Source: Roseomonas sp. (GTDB taxonomy: Bacteria > Pseudomonadota > Alphaproteobacteria > Acetobacterales > Acetobacteraceae). Taken from it: 64,000 nucleotides of DNA. The notes below the pieces were generated by a model that was given only the letters and a program-made list of their open reading frames with translations, made no database searches and was not told the DNA's origin. Each line of letters opens with the position of its first letter. The first letter of the stretch is position 1. Positions 10,453 to 19,268 of the stretch are shown here, one piece after another. The DNA lies in the NCBI GenBank assembly GCA_020249145.1, contig JADCGF010000023.1, positions 42,281 through 106,280 on the forward strand, read 5' to 3'. Both the position numbers and the translations under genes were made by a program.

Positions 10453-11388
10453 ATGCGCCATTCGCGCGGCCCTGCCGCCTCTGCCCCCCTTCGCGCCACC
10501 CTGGCGCTGCTGCTGGGGGTGGCTTTTGCCCAGCCCGGCCTGACCCAGCCCGCCCCGGCGGCCCCGCCGGCTGACCCCATTGTGGCCAAGGTGGATGGGG
10601 AGGAAATCCGCTTCTCAGACCTTGCCAATGCGGCCCAGGAACTGCCCGAGGAATTGCGCGGCGCGCCGCCGCAAATGCTCTATCCCTTGCTGCTGGATCA
10701 AATGATTGCGGGGCGTGCCGTGGCCGCCGCCGCCCGCCGCGCGGGGCTCGATAAGGATGAGGCTGTGCGTGCGCGCATCCGTCGCGCGGAAGAACAGGAA
10801 TTGCAGCAGGCCTATCTCTCGCGCGAATTGGCCGGGCGTGTGACGGAGGAACGCATCCGCGCCGCCTATGAGGCCGAGATCCGCGCCCGCCCGGCGGAAG
10901 AAGAAGTGCGCGCCCGCCATATTTTGGTGCCGACAGAAACCGAAGCTCGCGAAGCCTTGGCCGAAATCCGCGCCGGGGCCGATTTCAACGCCGTGGCGCA
11001 GCGCCGCTCTGCCGGCCCTGGCGCGCGGGAAGGTGGCGATCTTGGCTTCTTTAAGCGCGGGGATATGGTGCCGGAATTCGCCGAAGCCGCCTTTGCACTG
11101 CCGGCGGGGCAAGTAAGCGCCGCGCCGGTGCGCAGCCCTTTTGGCTGGCACATTATCCGTGTGGATGAACGCCGTGCCTCAGCGCCACCAAGCTTCGAAG
11201 AAGCGCGGGAGGCGCTGCGCCAGCGCCTGTTTGAGGGCGAAATCAATGCCCTGGTGGAAAATGCCCGTGCGTCCGCCAAGATCGAGCGCTTCAACCTGGA
11301 TGGCTCGACCCCCCGCGCGATTGATGCGGCGGAACCGCCTGCCCCTGCCGCCCCGGCGGGCCGCCCCGCCGCCCCGACACGTCGTTGA
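10453..11388 (+). CDS. Periplasmic peptidyl-prolyl cis-trans isomerase (parvulin/PpiC type)
   Basis: The 311-residue protein starts MRHSRGPAASAPLRATLALLLG, a signal peptide reaching about residue 30. A SurA-like N-terminal helical chaperone region follows (ADPIVAKVDGEEIRFSDL), then a parvulin domain with EVRARHILVPTETEA, GGDLGFFKRGDMVPEFAEAA and SPFGWHIIRVDE. Such enzymes isomerise X-Pro bonds and assist folding of exported proteins. An upstream in-frame TTG at 10438 is less likely than the ATG at 10453. The C-terminus is rich in Pro and Ala. It is divergent from secA and 15 nt upstream of argJ, a gene order common in this group. Confidence 0.93.
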   Translation: MRHSRGPAASAPLRATLALLLGVAFAQPGLTQPAPAAPPADPIVAKVDGEEIRFSDLANAAQELPEELRGAPPQMLYPLLLDQMIAGRAVAAAARRAGLDKDEAVRARIRRAEEQELQQAYLSRELAGRVTEERIRAAYEAEIRARPAEEEVRARHILVPTETEAREALAEIRAGADFNAVAQRRSAGPGAREGGDLGFFKRGDMVPEFAEAAFALPAGQVSAAPVRSPFGWHIIRVDERRASAPPSFEEAREALRQRLFEGEINALVENARASAKIERFNLDGSTPRAIDAAEPPAPAAPAGRPAAPTRR

Positions 11389-11403
11389 TGCTGGAGAACA
11401 CCC

Positions 11404-12642
11404 ATGGCCGGACATGATATCCCCACCTCGCCACTCGCTTTGCCGCTGCCTGCCATGCCGGCGGTGCCGGGGGTGCGCGTGGCATCGGGCCGTGCGGCGA
11501 TTCGCTACAAGGATCGCGATGATGTGACCGTGATGGCCTTCCCGGCCGGGACCACAGTGGCGGGCGTTTTTACCCGCAATCGCTGCCCTGGTGCGCCGGT
11601 GGATTGGTGCCGCGCCGCGCTGCCCGGCGGCAAGGCGCGCGGCCTGGTGGTCACAGCCGGCAATTCGAACGTCTTTACCGGCCGCGCCGGGCGCCAGACA
11701 TGCGAGGAAACCGCCAAGGCCGCCGCCGCGATTCTGGGTTGCAAGCCCAAGGAAATCTTCCTGGCTTCCACCGGCGTGATTGGCGAAAAACTGCCAACCG
11801 AGAAACTGATCGCAGCCCTGCCGCGCGTTTTTGACAGCGCGGCGGAACGTGATTGGCAGGGCGCGGCCAAGGCCATCATGACCACCGATACCTTCCCGAA
11901 AGGCGCCATCCGCAAGGCGCGCATCGGGGATACTGAGGTCACCATCGCCGGCATCGCCAAGGGCAGCGGCATGATCGCGCCAGATATGGCGACCATGCTG
12001 TCCTTCCTGGCAACGGATGCGAAAATCCCCGCCGCTGCCTTGCAAGCGCTGCTGAAGAAGGGCGTTGATCGTTCCTTCAATTGCGTGACGGTGGATTCTG
12101 ATACCTCCACTTCCGACACGGTGATGGTTTTCGCGACTGGCACGGCGAAGCATCCCCGCGTGCCGGCGGAAGGTGGCGCGGTGTTGAAGGATTTCGCGCG
12201 CGCCTTGAATGAAGTGCTGATGGAATTGGCGCTGATGGTGGCGCGTGATGGTGAAGGCGCGCAGAAGCTGATCCAGATCAATGTGACGGGCGCCACCACG
12301 GCGCGTTCCGCGCATCGCATTGCCATGTCCATCGCCAATTCGCCCTTGGTGAAAACCGCGATTGCCGGGGAAGATGCGAATTGGGGCCGCATTGTTATGG
12401 CCGTCGGCAAGGCGGGTGAGCCCGCGGATCGCGACAAGCTTTCCGTCAATGTCGGCGGCGTCTGGATGGCGCGCAATGGCGGCGTGGTGGATGGCTATGA
12501 TGAAGCGCCGGTGGTCGCGCATATGAAGGGGCGCGAAGTGGAAATCACCGTGGATATCGGCCTTGGCAAGGGCAGATCCACGGTTTGGACCTGCGATCTG
12601 ACGCGTGGCTATATTGACATCAATGGCAGTTACCGGAGCTGA
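11404..12642 (+). CDS. argJ: Bifunctional ornithine acetyltransferase / N-acetylglutamate synthase
   Basis: The 412-residue enzyme recycles the acetyl group from N-acetylornithine to glutamate in arginine synthesis, and may also use acetyl-CoA. The autoproteolysis site is visible in KGSGMIAPDMATMLSF: cleavage between Ala196 and Thr197 creates the catalytic N-terminal threonine of the beta chain. Other family marks are TAGNSNVFTG near residue 85 and the terminal YIDINGSYRS. The RBS (GGAGAAC) lies just before the ATG. It is probably co-transcribed with the parvulin gene upstream and the GNAT-Nudix gene 17 nt downstream. argC, another arginine step, lies about 6 kb away on the other strand. Confidence 0.97.
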   Translation: MAGHDIPTSPLALPLPAMPAVPGVRVASGRAAIRYKDRDDVTVMAFPAGTTVAGVFTRNRCPGAPVDWCRAALPGGKARGLVVTAGNSNVFTGRAGRQTCEETAKAAAAILGCKPKEIFLASTGVIGEKLPTEKLIAALPRVFDSAAERDWQGAAKAIMTTDTFPKGAIRKARIGDTEVTIAGIAKGSGMIAPDMATMLSFLATDAKIPAAALQALLKKGVDRSFNCVTVDSDTSTSDTVMVFATGTAKHPRVPAEGGAVLKDFARALNEVLMELALMVARDGEGAQKLIQINVTGATTARSAHRIAMSIANSPLVKTAIAGEDANWGRIVMAVGKAGEPADRDKLSVNVGGVWMARNGGVVDGYDEAPVVAHMKGREVEITVDIGLGKGRSTVWTCDLTRGYIDINGSYRS

Positions 12643-12659
12643 CGCGCCGCAGCGCTGCC

Positions 12660-13652
12660 ATGGAAAATGATTTTGTACCGCTGGTAACTGAGCGTCTTTC
12701 GCTTCGCCCCTTGCAAGCTGATGATGCCGCTGCCTTGCATCGGCTGGTGAATGATTGGGAAGTGGCGAAAACCCTGGCCCGCGTGCCCTTTCCCTATCCG
12801 CGCGATCTTGCGGATGAATGGATTGCTTCCACCCGCGCGCAAATTTCTGCCGGCACCGCCTGGCATTTGGCGGTAACGCGGATGGAGGATGGCACGGAAG
12901 CACTGCTTGGCTGTGTTGGCCTGACGCTGGATGCGAAGAACCCGCGAGAGGCTGAGCTTGGCTATTGGATCGGCCGGCGCCATTGGGGCCAGGGCTTGGG
13001 GCCGGAAGCGGCAGGGCGCTTGGCGCATTGGGCGCTCGCTAATCTGGATATTGATCGGCTGGTGGCCTCAGCGCTTGTGGATAATGAACGCTCGGCGGCG
13101 GTGTTGCGGCGGATCGGCTTCAAGGAAAGCGGCGCGGGCAGTCAGGAGTTTGTTTCGCGCGGTGGGGCCATGCCGGTGCGGCTATTTGCCGCCACGCGGA
13201 TGGACATCGCCGCTGAGGCGCCAGTGCCCGTGATGGCCGCGCCTGCTTCCGGCAAGCCGACGCTGCTGGTGGCGGCGGTGGCCTTGATTGATCCCGAAAG
13301 CCGCGTGCTGCTGGCGCGCCGGCCGGAAGGCAAACCACTCGCCGGCTTGTGGGAATTCCCGGGCGGCAAGGTGGCACCGGGCGAAACGCCGGAAGAAGCG
13401 CTGATCCGTGAATTGCATGAAGAATTGGGCATTGATGTCAGCGCTGCCTGCCTTGGGCCCTTCACCTTTGCGTCCCACACTTACGAAAAATTCCATCTGC
13501 TGATGCCGCTTTATTTGTGCCGGCGTTGGCAGGGCCAGGTGACGGCGATGGAAGGCCAAGCACTCGCCTGGGTACGCCCGGCACGGCTTGGCGATTACGC
13601 CATGCCGCCCGCCGATATCCCCCTGGTTGCCATGTTGCGCGATTTCCTTTGA
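12660..13652 (+). CDS. Fusion of GNAT acetyltransferase and MutT-type Nudix hydrolase
   Basis: The single 330-residue frame carries two domains. Residues 1 to about 182 are a RimJ/RimL-type GNAT: LVTERLSLRPLQADD at the start, and ELGYWIGRRHWGQGLGPEAA for acetyl-CoA binding. Residues about 200-330 are a MutT/Nudix domain with WEFPGGKVAPGETPEEA, whose box residues are Gly236, Glu242, Arg250, Glu251, Glu254, Glu255 and Gly257. The Nudix half should remove 8-oxo-dGTP or similar oxidised nucleotides. The GNAT target is unknown. No frameshift or stop separates the domains, and a short Ala/Pro linker (about 185-198) joins them. It follows argJ by 17 nt and is probably in its operon. Confidence 0.92.
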   Translation: MENDFVPLVTERLSLRPLQADDAAALHRLVNDWEVAKTLARVPFPYPRDLADEWIASTRAQISAGTAWHLAVTRMEDGTEALLGCVGLTLDAKNPREAELGYWIGRRHWGQGLGPEAAGRLAHWALANLDIDRLVASALVDNERSAAVLRRIGFKESGAGSQEFVSRGGAMPVRLFAATRMDIAAEAPVPVMAAPASGKPTLLVAAVALIDPESRVLLARRPEGKPLAGLWEFPGGKVAPGETPEEALIRELHEELGIDVSAACLGPFTFASHTYEKFHLLMPLYLCRRWQGQVTAMEGQALAWVRPARLGDYAMPPADIPLVAMLRDFL

Positions 13653-13680
13653 GCTTACCTTGCATACTCAGGAGAGACCC

Positions 13681-14448
13681 ATGCCGAACCCAACCGCCTG
13701 CCTGCTGATCATCGGCAATGAGGTGCTTTCCGGCCGCACCCGGGATGCCAATCTGCAATTCCTGGCGACAAGGCTGGGCGAAATCGGCATTCCCATGAAG
13801 GAAGTGCGCGTGATCCCCGATGTGCCGGACGTGATCATCAATACGGTGAATGAAGTACGCGCCAAATTCGACCATGTCTTCACCACCGGCGGCATTGGCC
13901 CGACCCATGATGACATCACCAGCGAATGCGTCGCGCGCGCCTTTGGCGTGCCGTGGGAACCACAGCCGGAAGCCTGGCATGCGCTGGAATCCTATTACGC
14001 CCGCCAAAACCCGCCCGGTGATTTCAACGCGGCGCGGCAACGCATGGCAACCATGCCGCGCGGCGCGATTTTGATCGAGAATTCGGTTTCCATCGCGCCA
14101 GGCTACACCATTGGCAATGTGCATGTGATGGCGGGTGTGCCGCGCATCATGCAATCCATGTTCGAAGCGCTTGCCCCGCGCCTGCAAGGTGGCCCGCCCA
14201 TTCTGTCGCGTAGCGTGCATGCGCATGGCGTGGTTGAAGGCGCCATCGCGGAAGGGCTTTCCGCCATTCAGCAGCGCTACGCTGATTTGGACCTTGGTTC
14301 CTACCCCTATTACCGCCAGGGTGGCGGCGGTGGTGTGGCCGTGGTGGCGAAGGGTACTGATCTGGCGGCAATTGAAGCTGCGGTGCAGGAAGTTTTCGCG
14401 CTGATGCAAAGATGCGGCGGCACGCCGGCGATGGGGGAGCCGGGGTAG
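13681..14448 (+). CDS. Molybdopterin-binding (CinA N-terminal/MoaB-like) protein
   Basis: The 255-residue protein is the competence/damage-inducible protein A N-terminal type, related to the MoaB/MogA fold. Diagnostic segments are LLIIGNEVLSGRTRDANLQF near the N-terminus and FTTGGIGPTHDDITSECVA. There is no C-terminal nicotinamide-nucleotide amidase domain as in full CinA, so this is the short form. The real start is the ATG at 13681 with AGGAGAG about 5 nt before it, not the upstream open frame. A glycine-rich run near residue 218 is unusual but in frame. It follows the GNAT-Nudix gene by 28 nt. Its biochemical role is uncertain. Confidence 0.88.
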   Translation: MPNPTACLLIIGNEVLSGRTRDANLQFLATRLGEIGIPMKEVRVIPDVPDVIINTVNEVRAKFDHVFTTGGIGPTHDDITSECVARAFGVPWEPQPEAWHALESYYARQNPPGDFNAARQRMATMPRGAILIENSVSIAPGYTIGNVHVMAGVPRIMQSMFEALAPRLQGGPPILSRSVHAHGVVEGAIAEGLSAIQQRYADLDLGSYPYYRQGGGGGVAVVAKGTDLAAIEAAVQEVFALMQRCGGTPAMGEPG

Positions 14449-14544
14449 GTCTCGTGGACAAAACCCGCCTTGGCGCGGAGCCAATACTGTCTTGCAAACA
14501 TGAGGGCGCATTGCTACCGCCAAACCTTTGCTAGAGGTGCCGAA

Positions 14545-15525
14545 TCAGAACCGCATTCCAATGCGCAGGATCGCCCGGTCCACGCGCACCCGGTATTGCG
14601 CCTCAATATCCCTTAAGGCCTTGAACGCCAAAAACATGCCAAGTTCGGGCAAATCAACCGCAATCACGCCACCAACCGAAACAACTTCCGTACTGCCCAG
14701 GTTCCGTCCATTCTGCCGATCATCCTGGATTTGCGTGGCATAGGTTCCGGCCGGCCCCAATTGAAATCGGCCAATCCTTTCAGTCACGGCCCAATCAACC
14801 ACCAACATATCGCCGGCCTGATAGCCTGTACTGTCGTTGCGCCCGTGGACATTGTAAAAAATTCGTGTGCTCAACTCCGTGCCATCCCCAAGCCAGGGTG
14901 GGCTGATCCAAGTTGCAGCCAAGCTCGGCACCAAAACCGGCGTATTCGAGCCCAAGGGCGCCAAATCCTCAGGGCTATAGGCGCCAGTGGGCAGCATCGC
15001 GCCAAGGCTCATGCCCAACGTCAAACCATAGGGAATATACTGCCGGCGCGGGTCGTCCGCTGCAGGACCGGATAGCCCAAGCTCACCAATCGGTCGGGAC
15101 CAAAAACCCTCAATGAAGGTATCAGTGAAATTTGTCTGGCATTGGGAACGGTTCAGGGCGTTGATCCTGATGCACGCTTTGGCCACAGCCCCCGTCACCC
15201 CTAGACCAAACCGCCCACCAGCGACCATGTCTTCGAAAACATGGTACAGCGCAGCGCCGGCCCCAACCGAACTGCCACTGAAGTCCAAGGGGCTTTTGTT
15301 GCCATCCCTGTCGCGTAAATCCACAACATTTCCAGCAAGCGGCATGATCAGAAGATAGGTTCCAGGTGGCGGCGAAAGCGCGGCACGCAGATCAGACCCG
15401 CCAAGCGGACCAGCAACAAAGCCGCCTTCGGAGGCATGAGCCGGCAAAGTGAACCAGGCCAAGGCACAGCAAACTAGTCCTAAGCGCTGAATTTGCAGCC
15501 AAGAGCTTCCGAGCAGACGGATCAC
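14545..15525 (-). CDS. Outer-membrane beta-barrel protein of the SphA / phenol-degradation MetA type
   Basis: The 326-residue protein starts with a GTG overlapping the stop of the LuxR gene (GTGA at 15525-15522). An N-terminal signal peptide runs to PAHA, followed by ASEGGFVAGPLGGSDLRAAL. The body alternates short hydrophobic strands and turns (for example LTLGMSLGAMLPTGAYSPEDL) and ends in ILRIGMRF. A C-terminal phenylalanine is the mark of BAM-inserted barrels. This resembles the PF13557 group often annotated as transporters next to aromatic or hydrophobic compound genes. Translational coupling to the LuxR regulator suggests a shared signal or substrate. The substrate is unknown. Confidence 0.78.
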   Translation of the reverse strand: MIRLLGSSWLQIQRLGLVCCALAWFTLPAHASEGGFVAGPLGGSDLRAALSPPPGTYLLIMPLAGNVVDLRDRDGNKSPLDFSGSSVGAGAALYHVFEDMVAGGRFGLGVTGAVAKACIRINALNRSQCQTNFTDTFIEGFWSRPIGELGLSGPAADDPRRQYIPYGLTLGMSLGAMLPTGAYSPEDLAPLGSNTPVLVPSLAATWISPPWLGDGTELSTRIFYNVHGRNDSTGYQAGDMLVVDWAVTERIGRFQLGPAGTYATQIQDDRQNGRNLGSTEVVSVGGVIAVDLPELGMFLAFKALRDIEAQYRVRVDRAILRIGMRF

Positions 15526-16652
15526 TGAGACGCCCCCTCCACCTCGGTCGAACCACGAAGCGGGGAAGCCAGAGACAATGTCCGGGCGAGTAGGTCTGCC
15601 TGCCGCCCAGTACCTGTGCGGCGAAACAATTCAGAAAGATGGCTTCTTACGGTGGTCGAAGAAATGCCAATCAGATCAGCGATAACCTCTGGCGCATGGC
15701 CTTGCGCAAGGAACGCCAGCACCTGAACTTGCGCCGGCGTAAGCCCGAAGACGCGCGCCGCAATGGCCACGGGATTATGGCTTTCTGCCCGCGGCTCCCG
15801 CAGCACCAGCAGCGTTGAACGCGCGCCACGACCAGTGATATCCGCGTCAACATCATCCAAGGAAATCGCAAACAGCAACCATTCGCTATCGCCTTCCCCG
15901 GTGATCAGCGCTTCAAAGCCGCCGTTTGCCGCAATGGCCTTCCTCAGAACTTCATCATTTGCAGCGTTCGAACCGCGCAGGCGTGAACCAGAACGGCGAA
16001 GGGGGTGACCCTTTTCCAATAGGCCATCGGCCGCCGAATTGGCGAAGACGGTCTGGCCCGCCGCGTCAATAATCATGACCGCCGCACCCAATTGATCAAG
16101 GGCGGTGCGGTAGGTATCCGCGGCCACGCGCTGAACGCCGAGTACGGTTGAAATCTCGATCGCACGGCGAATATGCGGGGCTATCAGTTCAAGACCCGCC
16201 GCCTCCTGATCCGTGATTCCCCCCCTATTGTCATCAGTGACGATTGCCCAAATGCCATAGGCACCAACGTCGCGTGTTACAAGAAACATGACGATATCGT
16301 GAAGATTTCTAGGACCTAGATATTCCTTATAGTAACGCGTCGCTCTCAAGCGTTCCGTGCCAAAATCGCTGGACGCCCGAAAGGCCTTGTCGAATGGCCA
16401 GGTAAGCCCATAAGGAAGCAGTGGGTTAATTGATGAGTATTGTGCTGCTGGGTCGTCTGGCCCAAGGCCATGTTGCGATTGCACAAGAAGAGGCTGACCG
16501 CCGGGGGAGATGACCTGGATCATCGAACGGCAGCCGCCAATCAGTTCCTGGAGATCAAGGACAAGATTCTGCCAAAGCTCCGGCCGCAGGGCGCAATCGT
16601 AAATACGGCCAATGGTTGCGCTGAGGTATTTTTGATCATCGAGTAAACGCAT
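15522..16652 (-). CDS. LuxR-type HTH transcriptional regulator
   Basis: The 376-residue protein has a C-terminal LuxR/GerE helix-turn-helix at about residues 310-360: FGLTPAQVQVLAFLAQGHAP, then IADLIGISSTTVRSHLSELF. The central part (about 180-260, LGAAVMIIDAAGQTVFANSA) looks like a PAS-like sensor, and the N-terminal 170 residues are an unassigned ligand or sensor region. The start is set at the ATG at 16652, which has AAGGA 9 nt upstream; the TTG at 16661 would sit on top of that site. It lacks an autoinducer-binding domain, so quorum sensing is not implied. It is coupled to the outer-membrane protein gene downstream, which it probably regulates. Confidence 0.88.
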   Translation of the reverse strand: MRLLDDQKYLSATIGRIYDCALRPELWQNLVLDLQELIGGCRSMIQVISPGGQPLLVQSQHGLGPDDPAAQYSSINPLLPYGLTWPFDKAFRASSDFGTERLRATRYYKEYLGPRNLHDIVMFLVTRDVGAYGIWAIVTDDNRGGITDQEAAGLELIAPHIRRAIEISTVLGVQRVAADTYRTALDQLGAAVMIIDAAGQTVFANSAADGLLEKGHPLRRSGSRLRGSNAANDEVLRKAIAANGGFEALITGEGDSEWLLFAISLDDVDADITGRGARSTLLVLREPRAESHNPVAIAARVFGLTPAQVQVLAFLAQGHAPEVIADLIGISSTTVRSHLSELFRRTGTGRQADLLARTLSLASPLRGSTEVEGASQ

Positions 16653-17247
16653 TCGTGCCAATCCTTTCGGGTCGGTCGAGTTGGTTAGCTGGATTTTCTG
16701 GCCAAAAATACATGAGTCCGGCTGAAGACCCGGCGGGAATCTTCAGGGTCACCTGTTCTGGCGGATTTATGAACACATGGATGCAGTGTTTTGTCCATGC
16801 CTGCTGCTTGCCTCGGAATAATTCGTCGGCATCCTCCAAATGAAGGATGCGCCGGGGCGCGTTTCGCGGTGGTTCTTAACGCGATGTTCAGCCATCCGCC
16901 CCGAACCCAGCCGGCGCCGATTCCCGCGGATGCCCGATGCCCCAGTCGGTGCTTCTATTTCCCTGAAATCCCTGGATCAGCGGCAGTTCCAAACCGGCAT
17001 ATTCACCCGCGCCGATCTTCAGGGCAGCGCAACCTCCGGCCCGATTTGAGAAAAGCTTTAGCTTTTCTTGAGACCGATTTGAGGACTGCAAAGCGGCCTT
17101 GGCGGCAGTTTGGCCGCGTCGGGACTACCCCGGCGCGGGACGGACCATCACGCATGTCGGCAGCCAAATTCAGCCCATCAAGCCCTCCGCGCCCGGCGGG
17201 TGCGAGAGGGGATCAGGTCCAAATTCTGCCAGCCAGGAATGCCCCCC
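16653..17247. other. Gene-poor gap between LuxR gene and LysE-type gene
   Basis: About 600 bases without a supportable gene. Short open frames exist on both strands (for example 16791-17258 plus), but their products are Pro/Arg-rich and lack recognisable motifs. The gap holds a small hairpin flanked by 10-bp direct repeats at 17041-17083. The promoter of the divergent LuxR and LysE genes must lie here, but I see no strong consensus. Confidence 0.6.
17041..17083. repeat. Short hairpin flanked by 10-bp direct repeats
   Basis: CCGATTTGAG occurs at 17041-17050 and again at 17074-17083. Between them lies an inverted repeat, AGAAAAGCT (17049-17057) with AGCTTTTCT (17060-17068), separated by two bases. 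The AT-rich stem is distinct from the surrounding G+C-rich DNA. It could act as a weak bidirectional terminator or be a small mobile-element footprint; no function is established. Confidence 0.5.
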
Positions 17248-17919
17248 ATGCCCCCTGAACTTGGCGCCTTCATGCTGGGCTACCTGCTCATCATGGCCTC
17301 ACCCGGGCCAAATATGGTGGCCATCGGCACCGTCGCGGCGCTGGAGGGGCTCACCATTGCGCTCCCGATGATCATTGGCATCGCCTTCGGCGTCGGCGGC
17401 CTCGCGAGCTTTGTACTCGCCGTCAGCGAATTGATGCAGGTGGAAACACTCTCCCCCGCGCTGCAATTCTTGGCGGGCGGCATGCTGCTGACGGTGGCCT
17501 GGGTAATCTCCCGCACACGCAATTTCGCGGGCAATCAGGCCGTCAGCCCTCCACTGCGGCCAAGCCAGGGTTTGGCGCTCTTTCTGGCCGGGTTTTCCAC
17601 CGCCGCCAGCAATCCCGTCACCATCGCCTATTTCGCCGCCGCCCTGGTCCCAATCGGGCGCATCACGGCCCTCGAAGGGAAATCTAACCTCGCCATCATC
17701 CTGATCATCACCGGGGCTGCGGCCCTGTTCTGGACCCTATGCGCGGCACTGATGGCACGGCCCACCATGCGTCGCTTCGTGCAACGCCGGGAAGGGCTCA
17801 TTCGCGGCGTCGCCGCGCTGCTCATCGCCGCCATCGCCCTTCCCATGCTGCTCGGCGCCTTTGGCCTGATCCCGGCCACGGCCTTGTCGAGCTTCAGCAT
17901 AGCCGGGGGGCCTAAGTGA
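17248..17919 (+). CDS. LysE/RhtB family translocator
   Basis: The 223-residue inner-membrane protein matches the LysE/RhtB exporter family in size and opening, with MPPELGAFMLGYLLIMASPGPNM. The first helix ends in ASPGPNM, the conserved family signature. About six hydrophobic segments are visible, including IGIAFGVGGLASFVLAV, LFLAGFSTAASNPVTIAYF (the second conserved NP motif) and AALLIAAIALPMLLGAFGLI. Family members export amino acids or derivatives using the proton gradient. I chose the ATG at 17248 because AGGA lies 9 nt before it; the ATG at 17239 is too close to that site. The substrate is unknown. It stands alone, with gene-poor DNA on both sides. Confidence 0.9.
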   Translation: MPPELGAFMLGYLLIMASPGPNMVAIGTVAALEGLTIALPMIIGIAFGVGGLASFVLAVSELMQVETLSPALQFLAGGMLLTVAWVISRTRNFAGNQAVSPPLRPSQGLALFLAGFSTAASNPVTIAYFAAALVPIGRITALEGKSNLAIILIITGAAALFWTLCAALMARPTMRRFVQRREGLIRGVAALLIAAIALPMLLGAFGLIPATALSSFSIAGGPK

Positions 17920-18323
17920 TGCGCATCTTTTTGCACACCATCATCACCGCCCGCCGCAGGAGATCCTGATGAACGGCGCGCTGCCTACTCTGCTCTTCAC
18001 GGGGTGCGCCCCCGGCCTCCTTTGTGGGAGACGATCAGCCCGCCAAGCCGGTCGGTCGGCTCCGCCAAACTCCGCCTCTCGGTCAGCTCGGCAATCGATG
18101 AGCCGATGCGCTTGCAGTCAAGGCGGACCACCAAGGCGGGGCTGGTCGCTGCCAGGATTCCGTCTGAAGTCAGGCCGCTACAGCCGATGCGTTCCCGCCC
18201 CCCATCCCCTGCGAAACTCAAGCGGAGCGGCCGTGTCGAGGAACTCTCAGAACATCTTCGGAGGACCCCAGCCTTGTCGCAGGGCACGCGGGGGATTTTT
18301 CGGCATCCCAGCGGAGACAGACC
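17920..18323. other. Gene-poor gap before the BASS-type transporter
   Basis: About 400 bases with no gene I can support. A minus-strand frame across 17997-18250 is open and ends in a stretch rich in Arg and Gly, but no start, domain or family is recognisable. It may be decayed coding sequence. Codon and base use differ somewhat from the flanking housekeeping genes, fitting a recombined segment. Confidence 0.5.
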
Positions 18324-19268
18324 ATGGCGACACATACTCCCCTGACCATCCTGGCGGCGGCAGGCCGGCACGGCCCCGCGCTGCTCTGTGGCGGCGTCGT
18401 CATCGGGCTTGCGATGCCTCCTCTCGCCGAGCTCGCAAAGCCGCTGATGGGTCTGGCGGTGTTTGTCTTCACCCTGGGTGCCTTCCTCAAGGTGAACGCC
18501 GCGGCATTCCGCGCCGAGGCCGCCGATCGCAGCGCGTTGATCACGATGCTCGCCTGGTCCATGTTCGGCGTGCCGCTTGTAGCCTATGGCTTGGTTACGC
18601 TGCTGGAACCCAGACCCGATCTTGCCATCGGGATCATACTCGTCGCACTGGCGCCCCCGGTCGGCAGCGCGGCGGCGATCGCTGCCATGCTCGGACTTAG
18701 CGCCCCGCTGGCGCTGCTCGCAACCGTCGCGGCCTCACTCGCCGCGCCCTTCTACCTGCCGCCACTGGCCGCGGCGCTGGCCGGCGCCGAACTCGCGATT
18801 GACCAGGTCGCGCTTGCGGCCCGGCTGGCGCTTATCGTGGGCGGGGCGGCGGTGGCGGCCTGGGCACTGCGGCGCTTTGCCGGCGGCTGGGTGGCGGCGA
18901 ACCCGCAAGCCATGACCGGCATCTCCGTGATCGGCCTGATCACGGTCGCCATCGGCGCAATGCATGGGATGGGCGGGCACATCTTCGCCGCGCCGGGACA
19001 TGCAGCCGCGCTCCTGGCGCTGGGCTTCGTGGCCAATGCGGGGCTGCAGGTGCTTGGCGCGCTCCTTTTCGCCGCGCTCGACCGTCGGCGGGCGCTTACC
19101 ATCGGCCTGGTCAGCGGCAACCGCAACATCACCCTCGTCTGGGCGGCCGCCGCGCCCTTACTTGCGGCGCATCCGGGCGTCGAGCTGTTCCTCGCCATGA
19201 GCGTCTTCCCAATCTTCATGCTGCCTCTGGCCATGCGCCGTCTCTTCGCAACGATGAAACTCGCATGA
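18324..19268 (+). CDS. BASS-family (bile acid:Na+ symporter-like) transporter
   Basis: The 314-residue protein is almost entirely hydrophobic with about nine to ten membrane segments, for example LTILAAAGRHGPALLCGGVV, LMGLAVFVFTLGAFLKV, and ALLALGFVANAGLQVLGALL. The LAPPVGSAAAIAAMLG segment matches the first conserved crossover of the BASS fold, and SGNRNITLVWAAAAPLL matches the second, where substrate and sodium bind. Such transporters move organic anions with sodium. The start ATG at 18324 follows a GGAGACAGACC ribosome site. Its stop overlaps the next small ORF (ATGA at 19265). It uses more G/C-ending codons than the housekeeping genes nearby, which could mean transfer. The substrate is unknown. 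Confidence 0.8.
   Translation: MATHTPLTILAAAGRHGPALLCGGVVIGLAMPPLAELAKPLMGLAVFVFTLGAFLKVNAAAFRAEAADRSALITMLAWSMFGVPLVAYGLVTLLEPRPDLAIGIILVALAPPVGSAAAIAAMLGLSAPLALLATVAASLAAPFYLPPLAAALAGAELAIDQVALAARLALIVGGAAVAAWALRRFAGGWVAANPQAMTGISVIGLITVAIGAMHGMGGHIFAAPGHAAALLALGFVANAGLQVLGALLFAALDRRRALTIGLVSGNRNITLVWAAAAPLLAAHPGVELFLAMSVFPIFMLPLAMRRLFATMKLA

Noticed and set aside
11179..12903. 574-residue open frame on the minus strand
   Set aside because: It is antisense to argJ and the parvulin gene and contains no recognisable domain; its His/Arg-rich composition is typical of shadow frames.
17180..17250. Possible tRNA remnant (T-loop-like GGTCCAAATTC)
   Set aside because: No acceptor stem or anticodon arm could be paired around it.
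16791..17258. 155-residue plus-strand frame between LuxR and LysE genes
   Set aside because: Composition rich in Pro/Arg/Ala, no ribosome site or motif, and it runs into the LysE start in another frame.
17997..18371. Minus-strand frame of 124 residues
   Set aside because: No known domain or ribosome site; overlaps the transporter start in reverse. Kept only as part of a gene-poor stretch.
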